Shown here: piece by piece, positions 20,324 to 28,313 of the stretch
Numbering within the stretch: position 1 is the first letter of the stretch
Layout: the number at the start of each line of letters is the position of its first letter
Source: Corynebacterium sp. NML140438
GTDB taxonomy: Bacteria; Actinomycetota; Actinomycetes; Mycobacteriales; Mycobacteriaceae
Direction of reading: 5' to 3'
Length of the DNA: 64,000 nt
Assembly: GCF_001875725.1 (NCBI RefSeq)
Contig: NZ_MLCQ01000017.1
Coordinates: 372,001-436,000, forward strand
Notes under the pieces: generated by a model
Told to the model about the DNA's origin: nothing
Databases searched by the model: none
Seen by the model: the letters and a program-made list of their open reading frames with translations, nothing else
Translations under genes and position numbers: made by a program

Positions 20324-21850
20324 TTACCTCGCGAAGGTTTCTAGGGCACGTCGCATCTCTTCCCGGTCATCGAAGTGGTGCGTGGTGGTACCAACAATCT
20401 GGCCGACCTCGTGCCCCTTGCCAACAACAATGATCGCATCGCCTGGCTGGGCCCACTGCACCAACGCGTCAATAGCGGCAGCGCGGTCCCCGATTTCGCA
20501 AACCTCCGGGTGGTGCGGCGCATCCGTAAACTCTTGCGCACCACGCAGCACCTCCGCACGAATGGCAGCCGGCTCTTCTGTACGAGGATTGTCATCGGTC
20601 ACCACCACAAAATCCGCACGCTTCGCAGATTCGCGGCCCATGATAACGCGTTTCGACGTATCCCTGTCCCCACCAGCGCCAACAGCCACACCAACCCTAC
20701 CGGTGACCTGCTCACGTAGCGTATCCAGCACTGCAGCGATCGCCGCCGGCTTGTGTGCATAATCCACGACAGCTACAAACGGCTGCCCGCAGTCGATACG
20801 CTCCATGCGCCCCGGCACCTGAGCCTGCGCAAGCCCGCCGATAAATACATCCACATCAATCCCCGCCGTGTACGCCATCGCCGTGGCCAACGCTGCGTTT
20901 GCAACGTTAAACGCACCCGGCATCTGCAGACGCAGCGTGTGGGTCGAATTGGACGTCGATAAGGAAATCTCCTGTGCACCGGTCGTATCGACCGAAAGCT
21001 GCTTCGCGCTGACATCGAGGCCCGCTTGTCCTCGAGTGCCTACTCGAACCGGCTCGTGTGCACGCTCCGCCATGCGCTCGCCCCACTCGTCATCAACGCA
21101 CACCACCGCGCGCTTCGCCGCGCTACGAGAACTCGGGTCGAAGAACAGAGCCTTCGCCTCGAAGTACTCCTCCATCGAATGATGGAAATCAAGGTGGTCC
21201 TGGCTGAGATTCGTAAACCCAGCGACATCAAACGACGTGCCGCTGACGCGGCCCAGCATCAGCGCGTGGGAGGAAACCTCCATCACCACATGCGTCACCC
21301 CAGCCTCGAGCATCCGACGAAACAGCGCCTGAAGCGTCGGCGCTTCCGGAGTGGTCAAAGACGTGGGAACGGGCTCCCCGAGAATCTTTGTACCAGTCGT
21401 GCCGATCAGCCCAACCTTCGCGCCTGCTGCCTCAAGGCCCTTTTCCAGCATGTATGTCACAGTGGTCTTCCCGGACGTACCGGTAACTCCAAGGAGAGTC
21501 ATCTGCTCAGAAGGATGCCCATAGACCTCCGCAGAGACATCACCAAGCACCGCGCGTACATCTTCAACAACCAACACGGGCCGTTGCTCGCCTTGTGACT
21601 CAAGAATCTCTGCACCCGCACGATCTGTAAAAATCGCACCGGCCGGACACTGCTTCGCAAACGTTGCACCGTGCACACGCGTACCTGGCAGCGCTGCGAA
21701 CAGCCCCCCGGGTGCAATCTTGGACGAGTCGAGTGCAATTTCTTCGATGGTCAGCGGCTGTGTTGGGGCGTTACGCAACGTCCCACCAGACAGCGCTGCG
21801 AGCGCCTCCAGTGTAGGCGCGTTCGGTGTTGTCTGCGTCATGTCATTCAT
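20324..21850 (-). CDS. murE: UDP-MurNAc-L-Ala-D-Glu--meso-DAP ligase
   Basis: Adds the third residue of the peptide stem. The DNPR motif near residue 420 (VTDDNPRTEEP) selects meso-diaminopimelate over lysine, which agrees with a DAP-type actinobacterial wall and with the DAP-amidating LtsA encoded later in the window. Other landmarks: ATP loop GVTGTSGKTTVTYML, FTNLSQDHLDFHHSMEEYF, and VVDYAHKPAAI. Length is 508 residues. GGGAAG precedes the ATG at 21850; a second in-frame ATG lies three codons in. It is 12 bp downstream of ftsI. Confidence 0.96.
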   Translation of the reverse strand: MNDMTQTTPNAPTLEALAALSGGTLRNAPTQPLTIEEIALDSSKIAPGGLFAALPGTRVHGATFAKQCPAGAIFTDRAGAEILESQGEQRPVLVVEDVRAVLGDVSAEVYGHPSEQMTLLGVTGTSGKTTVTYMLEKGLEAAGAKVGLIGTTGTKILGEPVPTSLTTPEAPTLQALFRRMLEAGVTHVVMEVSSHALMLGRVSGTSFDVAGFTNLSQDHLDFHHSMEEYFEAKALFFDPSSRSAAKRAVVCVDDEWGERMAERAHEPVRVGTRGQAGLDVSAKQLSVDTTGAQEISLSTSNSTHTLRLQMPGAFNVANAALATAMAYTAGIDVDVFIGGLAQAQVPGRMERIDCGQPFVAVVDYAHKPAAIAAVLDTLREQVTGRVGVAVGAGGDRDTSKRVIMGRESAKRADFVVVTDDNPRTEEPAAIRAEVLRGAQEFTDAPHHPEVCEIGDRAAAIDALVQWAQPGDAIIVVGKGHEVGQIVGTTTHHFDDREEMRRALETFAR

Positions 21851-21862
21851 TGTGAAACTTCC

Positions 21863-23800
21863 CTACTGGGCTTGCAAAACGTACTGGTGGGCTTCCGGGC
21901 TTGGTGGCAGGTTCTCCCTGTTAATCAACCAGCTTGCAATCTCTGTAAACACTGGCCCCGCCGATTGGCCGCCTGCGCCGCCCTCTTTCGGACCCCGCTG
22001 CGGTTCGTCAAGCATTACGGCGACGACGAAACGCGGGTCATCCGCAGGCGCGATTCCTGCAAACGTGATCCAGAACTGGCTCTGCGAGTACGCGCCCGTG
22101 TCGGGGTTGACCTTCTGCGCGGTGCCCGTCTTCCCCGACAGCTGGTAGCCAGGCAATTGACTGTTGTGCGCGGTACCGCTATTGATTCCGGCCGGGTCGT
22201 TCTGGAACGTGGAGCGGAACATGTCCACAACCGTCCGCGCCGTCGACTCCGACACCACACGATGCCGCTCCGGCGCGGGCTGCTCCAGCTGCGTGCCCTC
22301 GGCGCTTTCAATGCTTCGAATGATCCGAGGCTCGATCCGCTCACCACCGTTGGCAAGTGTTTGGTAGACGCTCGCCATCTGCAGCGCCGTCCAACTCATG
22401 CCCTGTCCGATCGGTAGGTTCGCGAACGTGCCTCCCGACCACTGCTCCAGCACAGGCAAAAGACCGGCGGACTCGTTAGGCAGCTCAATGCCAGTCGTGC
22501 TTCCAATCCCGAAGCGTTGCAGGTAGTCCCAGTAGCGTTCCTCGCCAAGCTTCTGCGCAATCTGCAGCGTGCCCACGTTCGAGGACTTTCCGAAGATACC
22601 CGCAGTGGTGTACGGCATGACGCCGTGTTCCCACGCATCGCGCACAGTAATGCCAGCCATGTCGATGGAACCAGGCACCTGGTGCACTTCGTCCGGCGAG
22701 GTCACTTTCTCTTCGATGGCTGCGGTGGCAGCGATGATCTTCGCAACGGAGCCGGGCTCAAACGGGTGCGAGATCGCGTTGTTACTGAAGTCCTTGCCTT
22801 CGCGCAGCTGCCGCTCGATGTCCCCGTTCGGGTCGATGGTTGATGTATTCGCCATCGCGAGTACCTCGCCACTCCGGGCGTCAAGTACTACAGCCTCTGC
22901 GTCCTTCGCCAGCGAGTTGCGCTTCGCATTCTCCAGGGTCTGCTGCACGAATGACTGCAGGTCCAGGTCGATCGTCAAGGTGATCTTCGCGCCATCAACC
23001 GCTGGTACCACATCGCGCAGCGTGCCTGGGATGGACTGCCCGTCGTTCGACACATCCTCCGTTTTGCGCCCGTTGATACCGGTCAGCACTGCGTCGCTCG
23101 AGGCTTCAAGCCCAAACTGCCCTTGCCCGTCCATCGACACTTTGCCAAGGATGTTTTCCGCGATCGCCCCGTTTGGGTACTGGCGGATATCCTGGTGGTC
23201 AGAGGCCACGCCGTGGAATTCGGTAGCAATTTTCGACGCCACATCCGGGTCCACATTCCGGACCAGCACTTCGTAGTTCGTATCCGCGTGCAGCTTCTCA
23301 AGGATGTCTCGCGCATCGACCTTGCCCACGCTACGCATGTCATCAACGCCTCGCTTCTCGACGTCCTCTTCGCCCATCGCCTCGCCAATCATGACGGGGA
23401 TCTCGTTGGCCATCGTGCGCAGAATATCTTCGACGCGCGCGTCAACCATCGCTCGCGTCGCTTCGTCGTCAAGGTTTCGCAGGTTCTCGGCGAGCATCAC
23501 TTGCTCAGTCAGCTCTTTGCGGAGCGTCACCGGCGACACGGTCAGCGATCGCGCCTGCATCGTATAGGCCAGGTGGTTGCCTTCGCGGTCCACGATCTCC
23601 CCGCGCCGTGCGGGGTCTGTGTAGATCCTAGCGCGCTGCGACTGTGCCTGCTCCCGCAACTGAGGCCCCCACACGACCTGCACAAGAAACAGCCTGCCGA
23701 CCAGCAAGACGCTGATGACAAGGAACAAAATGACTGCCCATTGGGAACGCTGATGCAGCACGCTTCGACGTGTCTTTGGCGCATGAGGCGATTCGACCAC
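21863..23800 (-). CDS. ftsI: Septal transpeptidase FtsI (class B PBP)
   Basis: Class B penicillin-binding protein that cross-links septal peptidoglycan as the partner of FtsW. The 645-residue protein has a short cytoplasmic N-terminus, one membrane helix at about residues 20-42, a PBP dimerisation/pedestal domain, and a transpeptidase domain. The catalytic motifs are SVAK near residue 348 (in FEPGSVAKI), SSN (KSSNVGTLQ), and KTG (LSGKTGTAQ). The GTG at 23800 starts VVESPHAPKTRRS. There is no glycosyltransferase domain and no PASTA repeat at the C-terminus. Confidence 0.95.
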   Translation of the reverse strand: MVESPHAPKTRRSVLHQRSQWAVILFLVISVLLVGRLFLVQVVWGPQLREQAQSQRARIYTDPARRGEIVDREGNHLAYTMQARSLTVSPVTLRKELTEQVMLAENLRNLDDEATRAMVDARVEDILRTMANEIPVMIGEAMGEEDVEKRGVDDMRSVGKVDARDILEKLHADTNYEVLVRNVDPDVASKIATEFHGVASDHQDIRQYPNGAIAENILGKVSMDGQGQFGLEASSDAVLTGINGRKTEDVSNDGQSIPGTLRDVVPAVDGAKITLTIDLDLQSFVQQTLENAKRNSLAKDAEAVVLDARSGEVLAMANTSTIDPNGDIERQLREGKDFSNNAISHPFEPGSVAKIIAATAAIEEKVTSPDEVHQVPGSIDMAGITVRDAWEHGVMPYTTAGIFGKSSNVGTLQIAQKLGEERYWDYLQRFGIGSTTGIELPNESAGLLPVLEQWSGGTFANLPIGQGMSWTALQMASVYQTLANGGERIEPRIIRSIESAEGTQLEQPAPERHRVVSESTARTVVDMFRSTFQNDPAGINSGTAHNSQLPGYQLSGKTGTAQKVNPDTGAYSQSQFWITFAGIAPADDPRFVVAVMLDEPQRGPKEGGAGGQSAGPVFTEIASWLINRENLPPSPEAHQYVLQAQ

Positions 23801-23863
23801 TGCCCTGTATTCACCTCACTCCACTATGTTCAACGGGTTAGCAACGATTCGTGTCCTTAGAGC

Positions 23864-24571
23864 TTAGAGCGTAGACGGGACATTCGGTGCATACGGCGCC
23901 ACGTTGTCCAACCGTGAAGCGCTGCCAAGCACGTTGTTCCCCGGAAGCTGGGTGAGCGAATCGCCGATTTCACGAGTTGCTTGCTGATCACTCGACGCGC
24001 GCCCCGATCGCGCGTGCGACTCGTTGACGTCCACAACGCCTGCTGTCTCGTTCGGGTCGAACGGGCGCTGTTCGTGCACACTGCCGTCCTCGTGCACCGC
24101 GACGATCCCTGGGGCCGACGGAACCAACAAACCAGCGTCACCGGCACGCTGCGCGATTTCAGCAGAAGACCTACGATCCTCGAGGTCTCGTGTCAGCGAC
24201 TCAACACGGTTGGTCAATTCGCGCTCCTGCGACTGCAGCCGCTGAATGGTAAACGTCTGTGTCGTCGAAAGCGCGCTCAACCCCATCGCTGCAACAACAC
24301 CAATAATGAGCAACACCACCGTCACCGTGAACGTTAACGAGAGCTGCTTCTTAGCGGCAGCTGGCTGTGCAATACGACGCCCCCTGTAGGACACAACCTG
24401 CTTCGACCCCAATCGACCATGCGCTCGCGGGTGCGGAACATGTGGCCGAATGCCCGGGTTGAGCAGCCGAGTGTTCGAGCCACGCTGCTGGCTGGAGCGT
24501 CGCGTCTGCGGTCGCACCTGATCACCGCGCGTCAGCGTCGTATTCGATCCGCTGTACTCTCGTGCTGCCAT
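23864..24571 (-). CDS. ftsL: FtsL-like divisome protein
   Basis: A 235-residue bitopic protein between rsmH and ftsI, exactly where FtsL is found. It has a long Arg/Gln/Ser-rich cytoplasmic N-terminus (about 75 residues), one membrane helix (LSLTFTVTVVLLIIGVVAAMG), then a leucine-heptad coiled coil (IQRLQSQERELTNRVESLTRDLED) and a low-complexity periplasmic tail. FtsL forms a trimer with FtsQ and FtsB and activates FtsWI. Sequence conservation in this family is weak, so the call rests on topology and position. An FtsB-like DivIC gene is not in the window. Confidence 0.82.
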   Translation of the reverse strand: MAAREYSGSNTTLTRGDQVRPQTRRSSQQRGSNTRLLNPGIRPHVPHPRAHGRLGSKQVVSYRGRRIAQPAAAKKQLSLTFTVTVVLLIIGVVAAMGLSALSTTQTFTIQRLQSQERELTNRVESLTRDLEDRRSSAEIAQRAGDAGLLVPSAPGIVAVHEDGSVHEQRPFDPNETAGVVDVNESHARSGRASSDQQATREIGDSLTQLPGNNVLGSASRLDNVAPYAPNVPSTL

Positions 24572-24585
24572 GATTGATCAGTTCC

Positions 24586-25599
24586 TTAGTTGCTTTGTGC
24601 TAGTTTCTCGACACCACGTACCCGTACGGACGCCGCTCTAGGGTTATGTTCAATTTCAGTTTTCGACGCCTTCTCCGCCCCCTTAGTGATGGAACGGAAC
24701 AGCGGCTGCGTTCCTGGAAGGTCCATCGGGAGTCCCGGCGGGGTTTTCGACTCCGTGAGTTCCCGAAACGCCGCCTTGACGATCTTGTCCTCGAGCGATT
24801 GGTAACTCATAAAGACCGCTCGACCGCCCACACCCAGTAGGTCGGTAATGACGGGGAGCACTCGCTCAACCGCCTCGAGCTCGCGGTTTACCTCGATTCG
24901 CAGTGCCTGGAAGGTACGCTTCGCCGGGTGGCCGCCAGACCTGCGGGTGGCTGCCGGGATTGTGTCGTAGAGCAGTTCCACGAGCCGAGCACTCGTCGTA
25001 AATGGTTCCCGCTCGCGTTGCTGAAGGATCGCTCGGGCAATCTTGCCCGCGAAGCGTTCGTCACCATACGTCTTAAGGATGCGCGCCAAGTCACCGTGCG
25101 AATAGGTATTCAGCACATCCGCAGCCGTCAGCGACTGCGTTGTGTCCATCCGCATATCGAGCGGGGCGTCAGCCTTGTACGCGAAACCTCGCTCTTCCTG
25201 GTCCAGCTGCATCGAGGACACACCAAGATCAAACAGCGCCCCGGCAACTCCGCGCTCACGGACAATATCGAATGGCGCACGCTCGTCGGACGCGGCAACC
25301 TCGCCAATTGCGTCAAAGCGAGCTTGCACTGGAACGAAGCGGTCGCCAAACTGGGCCAGCCGCTCAGTCGCAGCCGCTAATGCGTGCGGGTCACGGTCGA
25401 TTCCGATGACGTACGTGTTCGGAAATGTAGAGAGAAAGTATTCTGTATGCCCGCCCGCGCCGAGGGTGCCGTCGACAATTACAGCGTGATCACCGAACTG
25501 CTCAACCGCTGGCGCGAGCAATTCCGCCATTCGGTTACGCATGACAGGAACGTGGCCACGGTTTGCCACCGGATCAAAGTCCATCGCGGCTTCCACCAT
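24586..25599 (-). CDS. rsmH: 16S rRNA C1402 N4-methyltransferase
   Basis: Methylates N4 of cytidine 1402 of 16S rRNA (formerly mraW). The ATG at 25599 ([24 protein letters not shown]) has AAGGGAG 11 nt upstream and is preferred to a start seven codons earlier. The SAM-binding segment [16 protein letters not shown] and the [20 protein letters not shown] motif are intact, as is the C-terminal AFRELTE region. Length is 337 residues. It is separated from mraZ by 186 bp that contain a strong hairpin. Confidence 0.95.
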   Translation of the reverse strand: MVEAAMDFDPVANRGHVPVMRNRMAELLAPAVEQFGDHAVIVDGTLGAGGHTEYFLSTFPNTYVIGIDRDPHALAAATERLAQFGDRFVPVQARFDAIGEVAASDERAPFDIVRERGVAGALFDLGVSSMQLDQEERGFAYKADAPLDMRMDTTQSLTAADVLNTYSHGDLARILKTYGDERFAGKIARAILQQREREPFTTSARLVELLYDTIPAATRRSGGHPAKRTFQALRIEVNRELEAVERVLPVITDLLGVGGRAVFMSYQSLEDKIVKAAFRELTESKTPPGLPMDLPGTQPLFRSITKGAEKASKTEIEHNPRAASVRVRGVEKLAQSN

Positions 25600-25668
25600 C
25601 GTCGGGCACACTCCCTTCACTGCGTTGTTTTGAAATTACCTACACCCATGATTGGGGAGCGTATAGAG

Positions 25669-25734
25669 CCCTACCCCGGGCGGCTGCTCTGATGTCGGGG
25701 AAGTACACCAGAACGCTTCACGCCCGGGATAGAG
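25669..25734 (-). other. Long RNA hairpin between mraZ and rsmH
   Basis: On the minus-strand transcript CTCTATCCCGGGCG (25721-25734) can pair over all 14 positions, with two G-U pairs, with CGCCCGGGGTAGGG (25669-25682) around a 38 nt loop. Short flanking segments (GAGCGT and ACGCTC) can extend it. There is no T-tract, so it is not a simple terminator. It lies in the mraZ-rsmH gap of the co-transcribed dcw message and could be a processing or attenuation element; this function is inferred. Confidence 0.55.
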
Positions 25735-25785
25735 TCCGTACACGCTCTCCGTCAGTAGTCGATGCCCACTGTGAGGTAGTCAGCC

Positions 25786-26220
25786 TTACAGCAGACCGGA
25801 GAGTATGTCGTCGTCATCCGCTGCCGAGAAGGCAGCTTCAGTCTCTTCTTGGTATTGAGCCCAGGATTGTGCATCCCAGATCTCGAGAAAATCTACAGAA
25901 CCGATCACTACGCACTCCTTGGAAAGGTTTGCGTACTCCCGGTGTGACGCCGACAACGTAATGCGACCGGAACCGTCAAGCGTTTGCTCATCCGCACTGG
26001 CAGCCAGATTACGAATGAACGCACGTGCTTTAGGGTTCGTACGGGAGGCCGCAGCAGCCTTTTTGGCTCGCGCCGCGAACTCCGCACGGGGATAGACCGC
26101 TAAGGAGTGGTCTTGCCCCTTGGTCACCATCAGCCCGTCCGCGAGGTCCTCTCGGAACTTCGCGGGCAGCGTCAAGCGCCCCTTGTCATCAAGCTTGGGA
26201 GTGTAGGTTCCCAGAAACAT
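25786..26220 (-). CDS. mraZ: Transcriptional regulator MraZ
   Basis: First gene of the dcw cluster, a 144-residue DNA-binding protein with two tandem SpoVT/AbrB-like half domains: [26 protein letters not shown] at the N-terminus and a second copy around residue 80 ([17 protein letters not shown]). MraZ forms ring oligomers that bind TGGG/GTGGG direct repeats and repress its own operon in the bacteria studied. Three such boxes lie in its leader. AGGAAGGTAGG precedes the ATG. Confidence 0.95.
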   Translation of the reverse strand: MFLGTYTPKLDDKGRLTLPAKFREDLADGLMVTKGQDHSLAVYPRAEFAARAKKAAAASRTNPKARAFIRNLAASADEQTLDGSGRITLSASHREYANLSKECVVIGSVDFLEIWDAQSWAQYQEETEAAFSAADDDDILSGLL

Positions 26221-26327
26221 CGGGCGACCTACCTTCCTCTACGCCGTCAGACACGTGATGTATGCAGTTTTCTCCGCTTCGTACGTAACAGTGTGTAGTC
26301 AGCACACCATCACGCCTTCCGCTACGC

Positions 26328-26361
26328 CCCACTTTAACCCACCATGCCCCACAAATGCCAC
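26328..26361 (-). promoter_or_regulatory. MraZ operator boxes in the mraZ leader
   Basis: On the minus strand GTGGG occurs at 26348-26352, 26338-26342 and 26328-26332, spaced exactly 10 bp, with a degenerate fourth (GTGGC) at 26357-26361. This helical-turn spacing matches the direct-repeat operators described for MraZ. The array lies just downstream of the predicted transcription start (about 26372), so binding would block the polymerase. Autoregulation is inferred from known MraZ biology. Confidence 0.75.
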
Positions 26362-26378
26362 ACCACACACGAAAAAGA

Positions 26379-26407
26379 GTATTACTTTTCCACGAACTGC
26401 AGGTCAA
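26379..26407 (-). promoter_or_regulatory. Promoter of the dcw operon (mraZ)
   Basis: TTGACC (26402-26407) and TAATAC (26379-26384) on the minus strand are separated by 17 bp, a near-consensus vegetative promoter. Transcription would start near 26372, giving a leader of about 150 nt before the mraZ ATG. A GGGGG/CCCCC inverted repeat (26425-26439) lies directly upstream. Confidence 0.75.
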
Positions 26408-26526
26408 AGGATATTAATTTAGTGGGGGACGCTCCCCCTATCCTGTGCCACAACAGGCACATTCCTCACTTAAGGCAGCTATATGAACAGTGGTATCCCC
26501 ATCAAGAAGCCACACCCAGCCGCCAG

Positions 26527-26560
26527 GTGGGCGAAAGTGGGGGAAGTGGGTGAAAGTGGG
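26527..26560 (+). repeat. Second GTGGG box array upstream of mraZ
   Basis: Four GTGGG units on the plus strand at 26527-26531, 26537-26541, 26546-26550 and 26556-26560, spaced 10, 9 and 10 bp, three of them within (A)AGTGGG. The units resemble the operator boxes in the mraZ leader but point the other way and lie about 120 bp upstream of the mraZ -35. No gene start follows them in their own direction. Binding by MraZ is an inference. Confidence 0.5.
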
Positions 26561-26584
26561 GAGCCCAATTTGCGAGCAACAAAA

Positions 26585-26612
26585 ACGCCCCCTTTCCATA
26601 AAAAGGGGGCGT
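26585..26612 (-). terminator. Rho-independent terminator after the DUF3040 gene
   Basis: ACGCCCCCTTT (26585-26595) pairs with AAAGGGGGCGT (26602-26612), a perfect 11 bp stem with a 6 nt loop. On the minus strand it is followed by TTTTTGTTG. It is 14 bp past the stop of the DUF3040 gene and separates that gene from the mraZ promoter. Confidence 0.87.
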
Positions 26613-26626
26613 GGCAGTTCTTCCTA

Positions 26627-27022
26627 TTAAGGGCGATCCTCGAACCTTCGCTTAAAGTTTTGCTCCATCGAGCTCACTCGAGGAGACTTGTGCTGCGCAC
26701 GGGAGGCATTACGCACTTTCGACACCGACGGCCCATGCGACGGGGTACGTAGCGCCATGAGGCCACCTGCCATCATGACGCCGAACCCGACAATACTGAT
26801 AACAACAGTCCAGATAGACAACGAAGCAAGCGCCACGCCTCCAAGCAGCAGCACTATACCAAGCACCATCAGTGCCACGCTGCGCATCGTGACCCGGCCA
26901 GTGCCCGATGGGGCCGCATAGTCGGCATTTCGACCAACGCTTTGCACAAATGAAGGGTCATCTGCCAAGAGTGACTGCTCAATTGCACGGAGTGCTTGCT
27001 GCTCCTGTTCAGAAAGTGACAC
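26627..27022 (-). CDS. DUF3040 membrane protein
   Basis: A 131-residue protein starting at the GTG at 27022, which has GGGAG upstream; the frame is open further upstream but without a better start. The N-terminus (SLSEQEQQALRAIEQSLLADDPSF) is the DUF3040 signature, followed by two adjacent membrane helices (about residues 46-90) and a basic tail (NASRAQHKSPRVSS). The family is restricted to actinobacteria and its function is unknown. It follows the HEPN gene on the same strand after about 100 bp and has its own terminator. In mycobacteria and corynebacteria a DUF3040 gene sits beside mraZ in the same way. Confidence 0.82.
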   Translation of the reverse strand: MSLSEQEQQALRAIEQSLLADDPSFVQSVGRNADYAAPSGTGRVTMRSVALMVLGIVLLLGGVALASLSIWTVVISIVGFGVMMAGGLMALRTPSHGPSVSKVRNASRAQHKSPRVSSMEQNFKRRFEDRP

Positions 27023-27118
27023 TGCTCTACTCCCAAGCTCCAAAGCGGACGTTGCTAACCATATAACGGCCATCCTAGCGCCTTTGTTCCCCGGGAGCCG
27101 AGGCAAAAATCCCACAGG

Positions 27119-27553
27119 CTATGCAGCTGCACCACTCCCGGCAGGCAAGGACTCGCAATAGAACCGTTCAGCCTGTTCGAGCAGCTGCGAAACCCGAGCC
27201 GCCGAAGGCATGTGCTCAATCCCAGAGGCAACCCGCCCCCGCTCGCGCGAAAAAGCTTCAAATACCGTCGCCCACCTCTCTCCCCCTTTCCCGGTGAGTG
27301 CAAGCTTTTTCCACGCACTACTTGGCAACCGCTTCCTCTTTTGGATCACCGGGCTATCGGCACACACTGCACCCGCAGTCCGCAACGCTGCACGGTAGGC
27401 ATACTCCATCGCCTGATCGTATGCGCCCTCCTCAAATCGCTCATAAGCGAAAACAAGGCACGTATCTGCCGTTTCAAAAAACTGGTCGCGCTTCGACCTG
27501 CGGACCCGTGCACCGTAGACCTCATTCGTTGTCGCAGAGATAACGCTGTTCAT
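27119..27553 (-). CDS. SAV_6107-type HEPN domain protein
   Basis: A 144-residue, mostly helical soluble protein. The ATG at 27553 is placed 9 nt after AAGGAG; another in-frame ATG at 27559 is only 3 nt from it. The region FETADTCLVFAYERFEEGAYDQAMEYAYRAALRTAGA and the following helices match the HEPN domain of the SAV_6107 family as I recall it. The typical HEPN ribonuclease Rx4-6H motif is not evident, so a nuclease role is doubtful. It is paired with the DUF3040 gene downstream and divergent from an acetyltransferase gene. No nucleotidyltransferase partner is adjacent. Function unknown. Confidence 0.7.
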   Translation of the reverse strand: MNSVISATTNEVYGARVRRSKRDQFFETADTCLVFAYERFEEGAYDQAMEYAYRAALRTAGAVCADSPVIQKRKRLPSSAWKKLALTGKGGERWATVFEAFSRERGRVASGIEHMPSAARVSQLLEQAERFYCESLPAGSGAAA

Positions 27554-27684
27554 GTTCATTTTCTCCTTCACTACTTCCTGTGTTTGCCCCGAATATAGAA
27601 AACGAGTCCGACACAACCCTCAAAAAATTAGCTCACCTGTTCGAATGTGGCGAACCGTCACGCCGCCGTGGTTCGATAAAGGGC

Positions 27685-28257
27685 ATGAAGACCGAAATCC
27701 GTCGACTCACACCGGCCGAGTACCTTCTTGCGACACCGCAGCTCGTCGACCTCTATATAGAGGCCATGGACTACCCAGCCAACGTGCGAACGGCACGCAT
27801 CGCTTCCTGGCGACAGGAAGCACTCTCACCAGGATTCACAGCAATTGCTGCGATAGCTGATGATACGCTGGTCGGCGTTGCCTACGGAATGCTTGGACAG
27901 CGTGAGCGTTGGTGGGACCACCAGCTCAGGCAGGCGCTTGCGATGCAAGGAGGCCCGTCGAAAAGCGAACAAGCGATGCTGGAAAACTACTTTGAGGTCG
28001 CAGAGATTCATGTGCTTCCCAACTACCAAGGGCGGGGGATCGGCGCGACGCTGCTCCGCGAGCTCATGCACCTTGCCCCAGCAAAGTGGGCTCTCCTGTC
28101 CACCCCCGAAGTCGCGAACGAAGACAACGGCGCGTTCAAGCTCTACCGCAAGTTTGGATTCGTCGACGTCGCACGCAACTATCTGTACCCCGCTGATCCG
28201 CGGCCATTCGCGATTCTAGGGCGACCGCTGCCCCTGGAAACGCCCTCAATGAGGTAG
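27685..28257 (+). CDS. GNAT-family N-acetyltransferase
   Basis: A 190-residue acetyl-CoA-dependent acetyltransferase. The ATG at 27685 (MKTEIRRLTPAEYLLATPQL) gives the expected GNAT start; the frame is open upstream without a ribosome site. Motif A is clear: VAEIHVLPNYQGRGIGATLL, with the Q-x-x-G-x-G acetyl-CoA loop near residue 120, followed by a C-terminal AFKLYRKFGFVDVARNYLY. The position matches Rv2170 of M. tuberculosis, which is of the same family. The substrate cannot be told. It is divergent from the HEPN gene. Confidence 0.85.
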   Translation: MKTEIRRLTPAEYLLATPQLVDLYIEAMDYPANVRTARIASWRQEALSPGFTAIAAIADDTLVGVAYGMLGQRERWWDHQLRQALAMQGGPSKSEQAMLENYFEVAEIHVLPNYQGRGIGATLLRELMHLAPAKWALLSTPEVANEDNGAFKLYRKFGFVDVARNYLYPADPRPFAILGRPLPLETPSMR

Positions 28258-28313
28258 TTTTGTCGTGGTAACTCGGTAGTCTCTAGGCACATACGTCTAG
28301 GAGAGATTCTGAA

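Noticed and set aside
26483-26752. 89-codon frame on the plus strand over the GTGGG array
   Set aside because: It reads through the repeat array and a strong terminator and into the antisense of the DUF3040 gene; no ribosome site.
27119-27553. HEPN gene as a toxin-antitoxin or defence module
   Set aside because: No nucleotidyltransferase or antitoxin partner is adjacent, the catalytic HEPN motif is not seen, and the location is syntenic core chromosome.
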